Of a DNA stretch of 64,000 bases, positions 54,851-64,000 are shown one piece after another (position 1 is the stretch's first letter; every line of letters starts with the position of its first letter). The notes beneath the pieces are model-generated. The model did not search any database. It was not told where the DNA came from and saw only the letters and a list, made by a program, of their open reading frames with translations. The translations under genes were made by a program, and so were the position numbers. The stretch is from positions 446,552,837-446,616,836 of the forward strand of contig NC_053392.1 of NCBI RefSeq assembly GCF_905171765.1, written 5' to 3'. The DNA comes from Bufo bufo (taxonomy: Eukaryota; Chordata; Amphibia; Anura; Bufonidae).

Positions 54851-57253
54851 TCACCAATTTTCCAACGCGTTTTTTATTGCCAGAAGTTCCTTTTCCCCTA
54901 TGGGGTAGTTGACCTCGGCCGGATTTAGTGTCCGGGAGAAAAACCCCACCGGGTGTAAGAGTGTCATTAACAATGAGCGTTGAGATAAGACAGCACCTAC
55001 AGCATTTTGGGATGCATCCACTTCGAGGACGTACAAGTTGTTAGGGTCCGGTATGGTGAGAATGGGGGCGGACGTGAACCTGTGCTTTAGTAGTTGGAAT
55101 GCTTCCTGAGCTTCTTGATTCCATTTGAATCTCGTATTGATGCTTGTAAGACTGGTAAGCGGTTTCGTAGTAGCGGAATAATTCTTGATGAATTTCCTAT
55201 AGAAATTAGCCAACCCCAAAAACCTTTGGAGTGCCTTCCTGGAACCCGGACTGGGCCAATTTTGTATACATTCAATCTTGGACTGGTCCATCTGAATTCC
55301 TTCGGGGGAGATGATATACCCCAAGAACGGTAAGGTGGTCGTTTCAAATACGCATTTCTCCAATTTTGCGTACAAGCAGTGGGCTCTCAATCGTGCTAGT
55401 ACCCAACGCACATGTCTTCGGTGGTCCTGGATGTTATCTGAATAAACCAATATGTCATCCAGATAGACAATGACACAAACATCCAGTAGATCACGAAAAA
55501 TGTCATTTATGAAATTTTGGAATGTTGCAGGAGCATTGCATAGTCCGAACGGCATCACTTGGTACTCAAAAAGTCCATAGCGGGTGCGAAAAGCGGTCTT
55601 CCACTCGTCTCCTTTTCTGATCCTTATCAAGTTGTAAGCTCCTCTGAGGTCCAGTTTGGTATAGACAGTGGCAGTGCTGAGGCGTTCAATCAGCTCATTA
55701 ATGAGAGGCAATGGGTACCTGTTTTTTACCGTCACTTTGTTTAGAGCCCTATAATCGATGATAGGACGGAGGCTGGAATCCTTGTTCCGAACGAAGAACA
55801 TTCCCGAACCTGCGGGTGAGGTAGAGGGGCTAATGAACCCCTTTTTCAGGTTTTCCTCTAGATACTGTTTGAGATGGTCCAACTCAGGTTTCGCCAATGG
55901 ATAAATCCTCCCTGTGGGTATTTCACTACCTGGAAGGAGGTCTATGGGACAGTCATATATTCTGTGAGGCGGCAGTGTCTCAGCATTCTTAGAGCTGAAC
56001 ACGTCGGCGAAGTCCTGGTAGAGGTCTGGTATCTGGGTGCCCCCAACCGTTAATATGGGGTTTGTAGGATAGCAAGTCTCCTGGCAATACCCCGAGTCTA
56101 ACCTTACCTTCCCTTGGTCCCATAAAAGTGTTGGTCTATGAAGTTTTAACCATGGTAGACCTAGTATGATAGGGAATAAAGGGGAAGATATAATGTCAAA
56201 AGACATGAATTCAGTGTGGTTGTTTTCACACGTCACCATTATTGGTGGGGTTTGGGTTTGAACTGGGCCTGAGGCCGAAGTAGTACCATCAATAAAACTC
56301 ACGGACATCGGGGAGTTCTTTTTAATTAATGGAATTTTATTTCGCTTGATCAACAGCGTATCGATAAAATTTCCACAGGAACCTGTATCCACCATTGCGT
56401 CAACGGTAAGTCGACTTTGGTCCCACTGTAGAGTAAGAGAGGTGTATAAGTAACCCGGGGTTCTGATCGGGGGAACTACGATTTTACATCGATTGTGTTG
56501 CTTACCTTCGGACTTTTTCCGTATAGCCGGGCAATCATCTACCCCATGGGCTTCGGAAGAGCAATAAAGGCAGAGATTCAAGTTACGTCTTCTGGTTTTC
56601 TCTCTCTCTGTTAGAGGACCCCTAAGGGCACCTATCTCCATGTTCTCTTCAGGGGGGTGCATCTGGGTTGGTCTACTGGGAGGTACATATCCAATGCACC
56701 GCTCAACTCTACGTTCACGTAGACGTCTGTCGAGGATGGTGACACGTTGCATTAATTCATCGAGGGTGAGGGGCATGTCTCCTCTTGCCAATTCGTCCTT
56801 CAATGCTTCGGAGAGGCCGAGACGGAACTGGTTTCTGAGACTAATATCGTTCCACTCGGTCTCCCGAGCCCACCGTGTATATTCGGCAATAAAGTCCTCA
56901 ACCGGCCGTCTGCCTTGTTTTATGCTCCTGATGGCAGATTCCGCCGTCTGCTGCTTGCTGTGGTCTTCATACAAGAGAGCCATTATTGTGAGAAATTGGT
57001 GGTAGTTGTCTAGGACGGGGTCCTGCCTTTCCAAGTAGGTATTTGCCCACGCTCTAGCCTCACCCCTAAGGAAGGAGATCATTGTAAGGACCTTTATCCG
57101 GTCTGTAGGGTACGTCCTAGGACGAAGTTCAAACATTAAATTTGAAGCGTTTATGAAATCACGGAACTGTTTACGATCCCCTGAGAATAGTTCCGGCGGA
57201 CTGACCATAGGTTCGGGCCCCTCCCTTGGGGGGGTTTGTGTTCTGTGCGACAA
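54851..57253 (-). CDS. Chromovirus Gag-protease-RT-RNase H
   Basis: 800 codons. Capsid-like gag at residues 15-185 (FSGDRKQFRDFINAS start), CCHC knuckle at 228-241 (CLYC...H...C), aspartic protease DTG at 289-291, RT at about 455-680 with FGLCNAPATF near 570 and YLDD at 597-600, and the RNase H start (LEVDASQNAVGAVLSQ) near 735. It ends at TGA (54851-54853), which follows ALENW in the RNase H; a CGA-to-TGA CpG change is a likely cause. The listed first Met is not the natural gag start (see the frame change near 57232). Role: capsid, maturation and cDNA synthesis in retrotransposition. Confidence 0.93.
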   Translation of the reverse strand: MSHRTQTPPREGPEPMVSPPELFSGDRKQFRDFINASNLMFELRPRTYPTDRIKVLTMISFLRGEARAWANTYLERQDPVLDNYHQFLTIMALLYEDHSKQQTAESAIRSIKQGRRPVEDFIAEYTRWARETEWNDISLRNQFRLGLSEALKDELARGDMPLTLDELMQRVTILDRRLRERRVERCIGYVPPSRPTQMHPPEENMEIGALRGPLTEREKTRRRNLNLCLYCSSEAHGVDDCPAIRKKSEGKQHNRCKIVVPPIRTPGYLYTSLTLQWDQSRLTVDAMVDTGSCGNFIDTLLIKRNKIPLIKKNSPMSVSFIDGTTSASGPVQTQTPPIMVTCENNHTEFMSFDIISSPLFPIILGLPWLKLHRPTLLWDQGKVRLDSGYCQETCYPTNPILTVGGTQIPDLYQDFADVFSSKNAETLPPHRIYDCPIDLLPGSEIPTGRIYPLAKPELDHLKQYLEENLKKGFISPSTSPAGSGMFFVRNKDSSLRPIIDYRALNKVTVKNRYPLPLINELIERLSTATVYTKLDLRGAYNLIRIRKGDEWKTAFRTRYGLFEYQVMPFGLCNAPATFQNFINDIFRDLLDVCVIVYLDDILVYSDNIQDHRRHVRWVLARLRAHCLYAKLEKCVFETTTLPFLGYIISPEGIQMDQSKIECIQNWPSPGSRKALQRFLGLANFYRKFIKNYSATTKPLTSLTSINTRFKWNQEAQEAFQLLKHRFTSAPILTIPDPNNLYVLEVDASQNAVGAVLSQRSLLMTLLHPVGFFSRTLNPAEVNYPIGEKELLAIKNALENW

Positions 57254-57431
57254 GGTCTCGCAAAGTCTGGTTCTCCAGTTGCAGGTTCAGAACATCCTCT
57301 GAGAGGTTCTCAACCCTCTGTGAGAGAGTGACCATGTGTCTCGCTAACTCCGCTGGATCCATTTGGGTTCCACTAATATGTAATGCACCGAACTGGTTGG
57401 CGAGGATCTCAACTGCGGAGGCGTTTTGCAT
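57171..57431 (-). CDS. Chromovirus gag, N-terminal part
   Basis: Open frame whose likely start is the ATG at about 57360, MDPAELARHMVTLSQ; the frame itself extends into the LTR. It encodes a short coiled-coil-like segment (ENLSEDVLNLQLENQTL) typical of the gag start in this group. It leaves the gag frame at a run of seven C near 57232, after which the correct reading continues in the frame of 54851-57253. The stretch after the run (GGARTYGQSAG) is out-of-frame translation. Confidence 0.8.
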   Translation of the reverse strand: MQNASAVEILANQFGALHISGTQMDPAELARHMVTLSQRVENLSEDVLNLQLENQTLRDLVAQNTNPPKGGARTYGQSAGTILRGS

Positions 57432-58115
57432 TAACCAATACCCATCCCAAAACGAGAGCGGGTATGGTAATTCAGGTTCAGTGACGGATACCCAGGCGGC
57501 TCTCTCAATCTGGTATACGGAGAGTTAGGGATCCAAACATCATACACCTGTTCCCTATGCTATAACAATTATTAATGTAGCTCCTATACCTTCACAGGTG
57601 TATGTAGTAAAACAATTTGTGTGGAGGGACAGAGTTACCGTCCGTAACACTTGTTACTATTTCACCCCCCTCACCTGCAACAGCAGTAAGCGGGCACCAG
57701 GTGCCGAAGTATTGTTAGTAATAGGAGAGAACTGAATTAGTCCAGGTACATCCAGTCTTTGAGTAGACTGATACTTGCGGTTTAGGTGCTCTACTAAGAA
57801 GGTCCAAGTATCCGGCGTGGTGATGCTGTAGCAATGAGGGTCCCAGCAGGTTGTGGTTCAGCTCTGAATGACGGAGGTGAGGCTACCTTAGCAGCATACA
57901 CGGTGTGCACTCCAAATTAGTGGAACGCCGTGTATAGGTGCCTTGGCGCATATATCGGGTTGCAGTGATTGTGAGGGAGGAGCCGATAACGTCATCGCGC
58001 ACGTCGCGCGCTGACGTCATCGCGCACGTTGCGTTCCATCCTGGAACGCAACCGCCGCTGTGAAAATCGGAGCTGATCCTGTGCTCCAGATTAACCAACC
58101 CCTTGATCCCTTACA
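57379..58115 (-). repeat. 5' LTR of the chromovirus
   Basis: 737 bp, - strand TGTAAGGGATC to GGTGCATTACA. Longer than the 3' LTR by a 25-bp insertion ('cgcgcgctgacgtcatcgcg' region, 57995-58025) that looks like a short tandem duplication. Confidence 0.95.
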
Positions 58116-58251
58116 ACAAGTTACTTATGTTTGATTTAGTCACCTTGCCTTTCCCAGTCATTAGTATTGCCATTCATAAATCTATACAATACACCCAAAC
58201 TACTCCCCTCCTCCTTCTCTTCATCACAGACCCCATCATTCCGCACATCTC

Positions 58252-58597
58252 TAAGGCTAGTTTCACACTTGCGGCAGGACGGATCCGACATGCTGTTCAC
58301 CATGTCGGATCCGTCCTGCGGCTATTTCGCCGTGCCCCCGGGCCGCCGCTTCGTCCCCATTGACTATAATGGGGACGGGGGCGGAGTTCCGACGCAGCAC
58401 GGCGGTGCACGGCGAAATCCGCCGGACTAAAAAACCTGACATGCAGTAATTTTAGTCCGGCGGCCTTTCGCCGTGCATTATAGTCAATGGGGACGGAGCG
58501 GCGGCCCGGGGGCACGGCAAAATAGCCGCAGGACGGATCCGACATGGTGAACAGCATGTCGGATCCGTCCTGCCGCAAGTGTGAAAGTACCCTTAGA
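58252..58597. mobile_element. Palindromic MITE
   Basis: Left 'agtttcacacttgcggcagg' and right 'cctgccgcaagtgtgaaag' are inverted, and the arms continue through 'acggatccgacatg' and 'cgccgtgc' palindromes to a centre near 58425. Same terminal family as 23139-23678. Target duplication not certain. Confidence 0.8.
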
Positions 58598-58616
58598 GAT
58601 AATAACAAGCCATATG

Positions 58617-58740
58617 ATTTTATTTATTTATTTTATGTACTTATATAGCGCTGTTATATTCCGCAGTGCTTTGCAGACATTAGCATCACGCTGTCCCCAA
58701 TGGGGCTTACAATCCAAGTTCCCTATCAGTATGTATTTTT
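58617..58740. repeat. Short interspersed repeat
   Basis: Contains 'tgtacttatatagcgctgtt', 'atattccgcagtgctttgca' and 'ccaatggggcttacaatcca', a motif set I recognise as a very common amphibian/tetrapod interspersed repeat, preceded by 'tatttatttatttta'. Probably a LINE/SINE tail; the family name is not certain. Confidence 0.5.
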
Positions 58741-58902
58741 TTATTTTACTACAAATATAACCTGGGAATTATCAAACTTCATTCAGAGCCATATCCCCTA
58801 TACTGCTAAAGACATACTGGATTTTTCATGATTGTTGTAGTAGTCATTTTTCAGCTATATAGTACTAGTTTATTTAGAGTCAACTTTTGGTTTCTTTTTC
58901 AG

Positions 58903-58982
58903 ATGACATACATAGATCATTTTGCTTCATGAGGAATCTTTTTTCAAAAGAATGTATCCTTTTGGATGGCTATGAAGAACAG
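58903..58982 (+). CDS. GNPAT: GNPAT, internal exon
   Basis: Acceptor 'tttctttttcag', donor 'gttagaag'. With the G from 21544 it encodes 27 residues, DDIHRSFCFMRNLFSKECIL followed by LDGYEEQ, aligning with the segment after the RPxLV block in vertebrate GNPAT. The exon ends in phase 0. It is less conserved than the preceding exons. The remaining C-terminal exons are not found in the next 5 kb and should lie beyond the window. Confidence 0.85.
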
Positions 58983-59410
58983 GTTAGAAGCACATTTTTA
59001 CCTGAATAAAGTATAAATGAAAATTATGGAATATAACATGGATAGAATATGCTGTTACAAATATTACATACTTTATGAAATTTTACATGGCAGGCTAAGG
59101 AGATTTGGCAGGAAGGACATCCATAAAGACAGCATTCTTCTTTCTGTCAGAAAAATGGAAGCCCTGACAGATCTCGGTATAAGTTAGTAGTGTCCATTGT
59201 GTGCCAGTAGTGTGCATTGTGCAACAGATTAGTTTGTGTAATCATTTCTATTATAGCTGTTATAGACAAGTGTTAAAGGAACTCATCAAAATCATCGATG
59301 TAGCTGTGTGTGTGTGCAGTGTGCGCCTCCCCCCAGAGCCACTATATCGCGTCCCAGGTTTAGCTGGAATTTCCGAGTGGTGTAGTGCGGCCTAAATGTC
59401 TCTTATTGTG
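58983..59410. other. GNPAT intron, nothing established
   Basis: Sequence between the exon donor and the LTR at 59411. An AG/GT-bounded stretch (59093-59181) does not match the GNPAT continuation. (tg)n at 59305-59320. Confidence 0.45.
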
Positions 59411-60045
59411 TGTCACGGTGCTCCTACCTGGATACTGCTGGACCCTAGGCTTTGGCTCCGAAGCAATAAAAGGGGGAATAATTGAGGGATGAAGGAAAAA
59501 TAACTTGCGTCCAGACCTTGTTGTGAAGTTCAATGGCAGCTTTACTTGAATAAATGTTTCTCTGAAACAGTTTTCAGGCTTTGTCTTGGTTCCAGCGGGT
59601 TTTAGTATGAACTGGTAGGCAAACTCAACTCTGCTTTATCTCTTTCTCTCTGCTAGCTTAGTAACTTTGATTCCTTCTTTATGCCGCACTCCACTCTTTA
59701 GTCTGACTTAGTTTCAGTTTAAGGAATAGGTTAGTGTCCTGTCAGCTCCAACATGGAGTCTGAACCGGAATAAACTAGAACTGCCACCACTACTTCTGTT
59801 AGCAAGCAGGACTCACCCACTTCTGCCCAAAAGGGGGGAGAATGTAATGGTGAGTTCCATTCTGTCTAAGATAGCTCTGCCACCTGCTGGTGAACCAGGC
59901 ATATTACATGTATAACAGTTGCATAACAATATTATACATGCACATTGTGGTAAACCTGGAACAGAATACATAGATGACATTTATGTTAGTTCATTAAAGA
60001 CAGTAGGAGGGTTCAGGAGTGGTAACACCACTCTGGGGTGTTACA
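59411..60045 (-). repeat. 3' LTR (635 bp) of the cold-shock-like element
   Basis: - strand TGTAACACCCCAG to GCACCGTGACA. Starts TG, ends CA, and adjoins a polypurine tract. Only one copy in the window. Confidence 0.65.
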
Positions 60046-61392
60046 TACCCCCTTACTTAAAACCAAACCGCCCTCAGTTTGTGCTTAGAGTGTGCTCTAA
60101 GGGTACTCAAGGAAGGTTAGAGTGCTGCATGAGACTATTTACTATTACTGTATACATAGACTGATCTAGCAATGGCTACCACTAGGTCTCTGCCCGTATG
60201 AGTAGGGTGTCTTATTCACAGTTTTCCCTCTCGGTAATAACCAGAGAACCAAAAGGTCTGCACCAAGTGCTCAAATACTCCAGGACCTGGCCAAAGTCGT
60301 ATATGGAGTGTGGGGGTGTCATGTACTGTAATCCCTTCATGATACAATGAGATGCCAGCAAATAGAATGGTGGCTTCATCCTGTATTCCCTTCCAAGCAC
60401 CAAAGCTTAATCATGCTTTACGCTTCGTCACCTTAATGACTAAACAGGTAGCTAAACTTATTTTCCTAAAGACAGTGCACAATGCCTTAGGGCATCCTGA
60501 ACTAGGAGGAGGAACCGGTCTACCCTCCATAATTCCCATGAGGGCTGGTCCCCTCTAAACTCACATTCTAGCAGCGGAGTTACCCTTGATGATGTTAGAT
60601 CTGCTTGTGACTCTACCACTTGGTCCCCCTGGGGGAGGGGGAGCAACAGCACATGAACCCAAAGACACAGGATATACTGGCTCCTTCCCCTCCCAATTCT
60701 GTGGAGAGAAAAAGGTTAAGGGCATATGCAAGTAATACAATATAATACCTAGGCTTTCTAAACTAACACAAGGCAGAGTGAGACCATTAGTATTCAGCAT
60801 CCTCAGAGGCAGTCCATATTAGCAATGGAGTAAGGATACTAACTATCTAGCTAACTTCATAAAGTCCAGGTCCATTTTGAGTGCAAAAGAATCACATTGT
60901 TGTACCCGTAAAAGTGTCCACACAATGGGCTAAGGTGCTTGAATGTTGCAAAACTTTAAAACTTTACTGCAAAAATATCACAATCGAAATCACAAAGAGG
61001 TCAGGTACACATTTGAGTCTATTCCTTGGGTGCTGTCTTGTAACGTTGCAGACCATAACACGTAGTGCCAAAAGGAACAAAGTCATTTGTAATCCACATT
61101 GGGTGTGATATCAAATAGCACAAATTTTTTGGAGAACCCGTTAAGACAAGTGGGGTTAACACTTAACCTGAGAAGGGGGAAAAGGGGAATTTGGCACTGA
61201 TATGCACAACTTGGGAGTATTTTTGCAGATAGGGGAGTCCTAACAATCCATGACCATCCAGGGGAGGACCAAACAGGGCAACAAAGAAACAGAAAATAGG
61301 CCAACAGGCTCTCACCCTTCAGACTCAGTCCACATTGTGGCTCCCATATTCCATAGTTCTTCTTTCTTTTTCATAAAACAGCAGGGGGCTCA

Positions 61393-61692
61393 TTAGAGGA
61401 GGAACCTAAAATCCTCATCACTGCTTAAGCTGCTGAAGGACGTTAGGGGTCGCTCCTGCCCTTGGTATGCCAGATGAGCTAATGTGAAAGAGCTCCACTG
61501 CCCTCTGGTGCAGATGTCAGGTAATGACTGGGTAGTCAAACTGGCGATGGCTTGGGCCACTTGTTTCTTTAGATCGCCGGAACCTCCTGTCAGGGCAGGG
61601 GGACTCAGGATCTCCGGCTGCAGGGGCTGTGGTAGCTGGGTCTCAGCTGGTGAAGTTGGAAATCGGGGACCCTGTGAAGAGGCCGAGACCAT
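61393..61692 (-). CDS. Pro/Ser-rich ORF downstream of the cold-shock-like ORF
   Basis: 99 codons, rich in Pro/Ser at the start (PAETQLPQPLQPEILSPPAL), then a helical segment (LKKQVAQAIASLTTQSLPD) and an acidic end (SSLSSDEDFRFLL). It lies between the cold-shock-like ORF and the LTR; it may be the C-terminal part of the same protein separated by frame changes at 61690-61930. No known domain seen. Confidence 0.35.
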   Translation of the reverse strand: MVSASSQGPRFPTSPAETQLPQPLQPEILSPPALTGGSGDLKKQVAQAIASLTTQSLPDICTRGQWSSFTLAHLAYQGQERPLTSFSSLSSDEDFRFLL

Positions 61693-61938
61693 TTTTCACA
61701 GCAGCTGTTGTGGTCTGGTATCCCATCAGGAAGGTTGCTGTGGTCTGGTATCCCATCAGGAAGGTTGGAGGTGGTGGCAGTCCCGGGATCAGTGGCTCTG
61801 GCTGGGGCTGTGGTTTCTCTTGGAAGCAGAGGAATCCCTATGTGGTCTCTTGGAGGCAGCACACACGGGATGCGGCTGCTGGATCCTCCCACCATCACTC
61901 AGGTACTGTTGTGGGGACTAGGGGCTTATTCAGAAGCG

Positions 61939-62430
61939 TCACCCCAGTGGCAAAACGTCCCATGTGGACCCCACAGGGGTATACTCTACCCGGTCGCCGG
62001 CGTACAAACTATGGCGGGCCTGAGGGAGGTAGGGGCATTTCACAGAACGACAACCCACAAAGAGCTCCTCATCATTCTCGTTGTCTGCCAGGAAGCCGCT
62101 GCCTCGCTCCACCGAAAAACATATGCCCAGGCGCCTCTCCAACTGCGGATCCCCTGGCCGCAGGTTATCCAAAACTTGAATGACCCATTCTTCGACAGCA
62201 TTTTTATAATCCCACGTCATTCGGGCATGGGCCACGACCTCCGGTGGGACAATTGGGTTATATCGGGCAGAGGGATTGATATTCCTGGGTGGCGGAGTGG
62301 ACGCTCCAGCCACCTCCGCCACACCAGCTGGCACAGCGGACACCTTGGGCTTCCTCTCCAGGTTCCGCTGCACTTGGGAGACTCTCACTTCCTCCAGGGT
62401 GGCTTGTACTTCAGGCTCATCACCCCACAC
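61939..62430 (-). CDS. Retroelement ORF with cold-shock-domain-like C-terminus
   Basis: 163 codons. Residues 1-60 are a Pro/Ala-rich tail region (STPPPRNINPSARYNP). Residues 62-90 look helical (VVAHARMTWDYKNAVEEWVI). From about residue 100 the pattern GICFSVERGSGFLADNEN, then DEELFV, then SLYAGDRVEYTPV follows the cold-shock fold: an RNP1-like basic/aromatic strand, an RNP2-like xLFV strand, and the closing GDxVEF motif. Cold-shock domains bind single-stranded nucleic acid (Y-box, Lin28), which would suit a gag-like RNA-binding role. The key RNP aromatics are only partly kept, so this is a suggestion. Confidence 0.5.
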   Translation of the reverse strand: MWGDEPEVQATLEEVRVSQVQRNLERKPKVSAVPAGVAEVAGASTPPPRNINPSARYNPIVPPEVVAHARMTWDYKNAVEEWVIQVLDNLRPGDPQLERRLGICFSVERGSGFLADNENDEELFVGCRSVKCPYLPQARHSLYAGDRVEYTPVGSTWDVLPLG

Positions 62431-62560
62431 AATGAGGGGGGGAGGTGCGCATGTTCCCTAGATACAGTCAGGACCATGGGAAAGGGGGGAGGTGCCTGGT
62501 GACCTCTGCCCATCTCCTGCTCCCATCCTCCGAGTGGCCTTGGTGGCAAGGCTAGCTATA

Positions 62561-62949
62561 TCCTATGCTGCCTGAGCTGACCTTGGATATATTACCGTAT
62601 TGTATGTGCTCTTTCATCCGTGACCTCAGGCTGTCTCTGACTATCCATAAATAGTATTATTTACAGCTCACCTGCTATGAACACTTTGCGTGCACAGAAC
62701 ACAAGAGGTAAGTCCTCATAATAGTAAATAGAAGAAGTAGTTATAGCACAAAAATGTGGTTGCGTTCCTTCTTTGTCTTTATTTACAGTAACAGCATAAC
62801 ACACCAGGGCAAATCCATTCACCTTGTGGCAGTTAAAGCGTTTCGAACAGTTCTTAGTCGTAATGTGTTTTTTTTTGTGCTGGAGCTACTTCTTCTATTT
62901 GTCTCTGACTATAATTTTACCTGACCCCTCTGTGCCCCTGCATCGTTGT
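62561..62949. other. Unassigned sequence
   Basis: No gene. 'gtaacagcataacacaccag' and neighbouring sequence could be diverged LTR, but I cannot align it with 59411-60045. Confidence 0.35.
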
Positions 62950-63815
62950 CTCTGACACTCATTGATCAAGTCATACGGGATGAGTGTGTGATGCCTCTTG
63001 TTCATTGATGTGCCAATTATTGCCACTTGTCGCAAATTGAGAGGGACCTACCTTGAACCGAGAGACCTTGGTTTATCACTCCAGCAGACTGCTACACACC
63101 TAGGCTGAGACGTTAGCATTGTTCAACATCTCGTGTCCCAGTGGTTGGGAGAACAACAATAAACTGGAATGACAGCAAGAGATGCAGAGAGGAGAACCTC
63201 AGCATGGAAGGATCATCTGATTAGAAGAATGGGGCAAAGTGATCTGTTTGGTACTGCAAGTAAAAATGGGCATCATGTCCAGAGTGGAAAACAGTGTCTA
63301 CACAAACCATCCGAAGGCATTTGCACAACACTCGGGCGTGTCCATTGGCCATTCATCCACCTTCTTTTGTCTTTAATGCAATGATAGCTGGAGATTGGTC
63401 TGGTGACCACATAGGCGATGCCATGAAGAAGCCTTCACAAAGCAATGTCACACCAATCCTACTTCTGGGATTATGGTGTGGGATGGCAATGTTTTGTAGC
63501 TGGGACCCTCTAGTCTTCATCTTAGTTACACTAACAGCTTGGCGTTACATTGATTTAGACATGGAACCAGTGGTACGACCATTTCTCCAAAGTGTCCCAA
63601 GGGCCATTTTTAAACAGGACAGCTCCAGGCCACATGTTGCTCCTGCTACGGTGAGCAGCCTGCTTGGCCTAGACTTGCTCCCTTGGCCTTCACCATCTCC
63701 ATACTTGTCTCCCATTGAGCACGTCTGGGACATCACTGTTCAGCTATTTCAAAGAGAGCTGCCACCAACAGATGTTGATGATTTGCCTACCTAAGTGTAT
63801 TCACAGTTTCTGAAA
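62950..63815 (+). pseudogene. Tc1-like transposase pseudogene
   Basis: Readable blocks in order: 'VSQWLGEQQ'-like region near 63140, 'MTARDAERRTSAW', 'STQTIRRHLHNT', then 'DPLVFILVTLTAWRYIDL', 'VRPFLQSVPRAIFKQDSSRP' with 'HVAP' (catalytic Asp, QDxxRPH), and 'LLPWPSPSPYLSPIEHVWDI' (last catalytic residue region, PDLSPIEH with D changed to Y). Frames change at least twice. Terminal inverted repeats are not seen before the window end. A dead Tc1/mariner copy. Confidence 0.88.
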
Positions 63816-64000
63816 TAAATGGCCAGAAAGCAAATAATCATTCCTTCATGAGCTACGCGCTACAAACATCAAAAGTAGGAAATAGTCATAGGAGATATAT
63901 TATATATGCAGCGCGCTACTGGGTGCGACAGCGACCAGGGGGTCCCTTTAAGATGGTAGAGGTGTGGGTTAAAAGTTTGTTGTGACACCAGTTGCATTTC
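63816..64000. other. Window end, nothing recognised
   Basis: Probable continuation of the Tc1 3' region followed by a short palindrome-rich stretch ('gagatatattatatatg'). Confidence 0.4.

Larger units (their letters stand above)
52443..58115 (-). mobile_element. Ty3/Gypsy chromovirus, near full length
   Basis: 5.67 kb between two LTRs, with ACAAG on both outer sides (52438-52442 and 58116-58120). On the - strand the order is 5' LTR, gag, protease, RT, RNase H, integrase, chromodomain, polypurine tract, 3' LTR. The C-terminal chromodomain and the gag type place it among vertebrate sushi-like chromoviruses. Only two obvious coding lesions are visible: a frame change at a C7 run near 57232 and one in-frame TGA at 54851-54853. 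The LTRs differ mainly by a 25-bp indel, so insertion is fairly recent. Confidence 0.95.
59411..62560 (-). mobile_element. LTR retroelement fragment with cold-shock-like ORF
   Basis: On the - strand a 3' LTR (59411-60045) is preceded by a purine run 'taagggggta' (60046-60055), the normal polypurine tract/LTR arrangement. The interior to about 62560 has no reverse transcriptase, protease or integrase motif but two open frames (61939-62430 and 61393-61692). No 5' LTR is found on the right, so the copy is 5'-truncated or the element is unusual. Probably non-autonomous. Confidence 0.6.

Noticed and set aside
59093..59181. Possible next GNPAT exon
   Set aside because: Bounded by AG and GT, but the phase 0 frame has a stop and no frame resembles the GNPAT continuation.
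61484..62502. + strand ORFs of 145-264 codons
   Set aside because: They oppose the LTR/polypurine orientation and show only low-complexity repeats; the - strand frames fit the element better.

Overview
This is vertebrate nuclear DNA, most likely from a frog (an inference from the repeat landscape: DIRS, hAT, TTAA-site elements, Ty3/Gypsy chromovirus, L1, Tc1). The only host gene I recognise is GNPAT (dihydroxyacetone-phosphate acyltransferase, peroxisomal ether-lipid synthesis), or a very close paralogue, on the + strand. Five consecutive coding exons are visible: 10465-10616, 10702-10832, 11152-11375, 21299-21544 and 58903-58982. They join in frame with consensus splice sites. Earlier and later exons lie outside the window. 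The first two visible introns are 85 and 319 bp; the next two are about 9.9 and 37.4 kb. The large ones are almost entirely nested mobile elements.

Layout. 1-10.4 kb: minisatellite, broken hAT transposase pieces (- strand), two diverged copies of an unassigned repeat, a hAT MITE with perfect 8-bp target duplication, and a 1.33-kb tandem duplication carrying an AT-rich palindromic satellite. 13.6-16.9 kb: a three-level nest (TTAA MITE > hAT-like element > 1.28-kb foldback), each level with its own target duplication. The innermost carries a hammerhead-ribozyme-like motif, and a second, mutated hammerhead-like motif lies at 17.5 kb. 18.45-20.76 kb: a 2.3-kb near-perfect palindrome. 21.65-46.8 kb: a DIRS tyrosine-recombinase retrotransposon broken by a MITE, a solo LTR and two hAT insertions; the first hAT block has itself swallowed further hAT copies and a 5.3-kb TTAA element with a satellite array. 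47.3-51.6 kb: an L1 on the - strand interrupted by a TTAA MITE and an internally deleted LTR element. 52.4-58.1 kb: a nearly complete Ty3/Gypsy chromovirus (- strand) with two LTRs and a 5-bp target duplication. 59.4-62.5 kb: an LTR element on the - strand with an ORF that looks like a cold-shock domain. 62.9-63.8 kb: a Tc1-like transposase pseudogene.

No prokaryotic-style operon, CRISPR array or defence system is present. The most unusual material is the hammerhead-like motifs, the possible cold-shock-domain retroelement, the frame-restoring 46-nt intron candidate in the DIRS gag-like ORF, and the long N-terminal extension of the hAT transposases. Element classes are assigned from protein motifs, terminal repeats and target duplications read by eye; no database search was possible.
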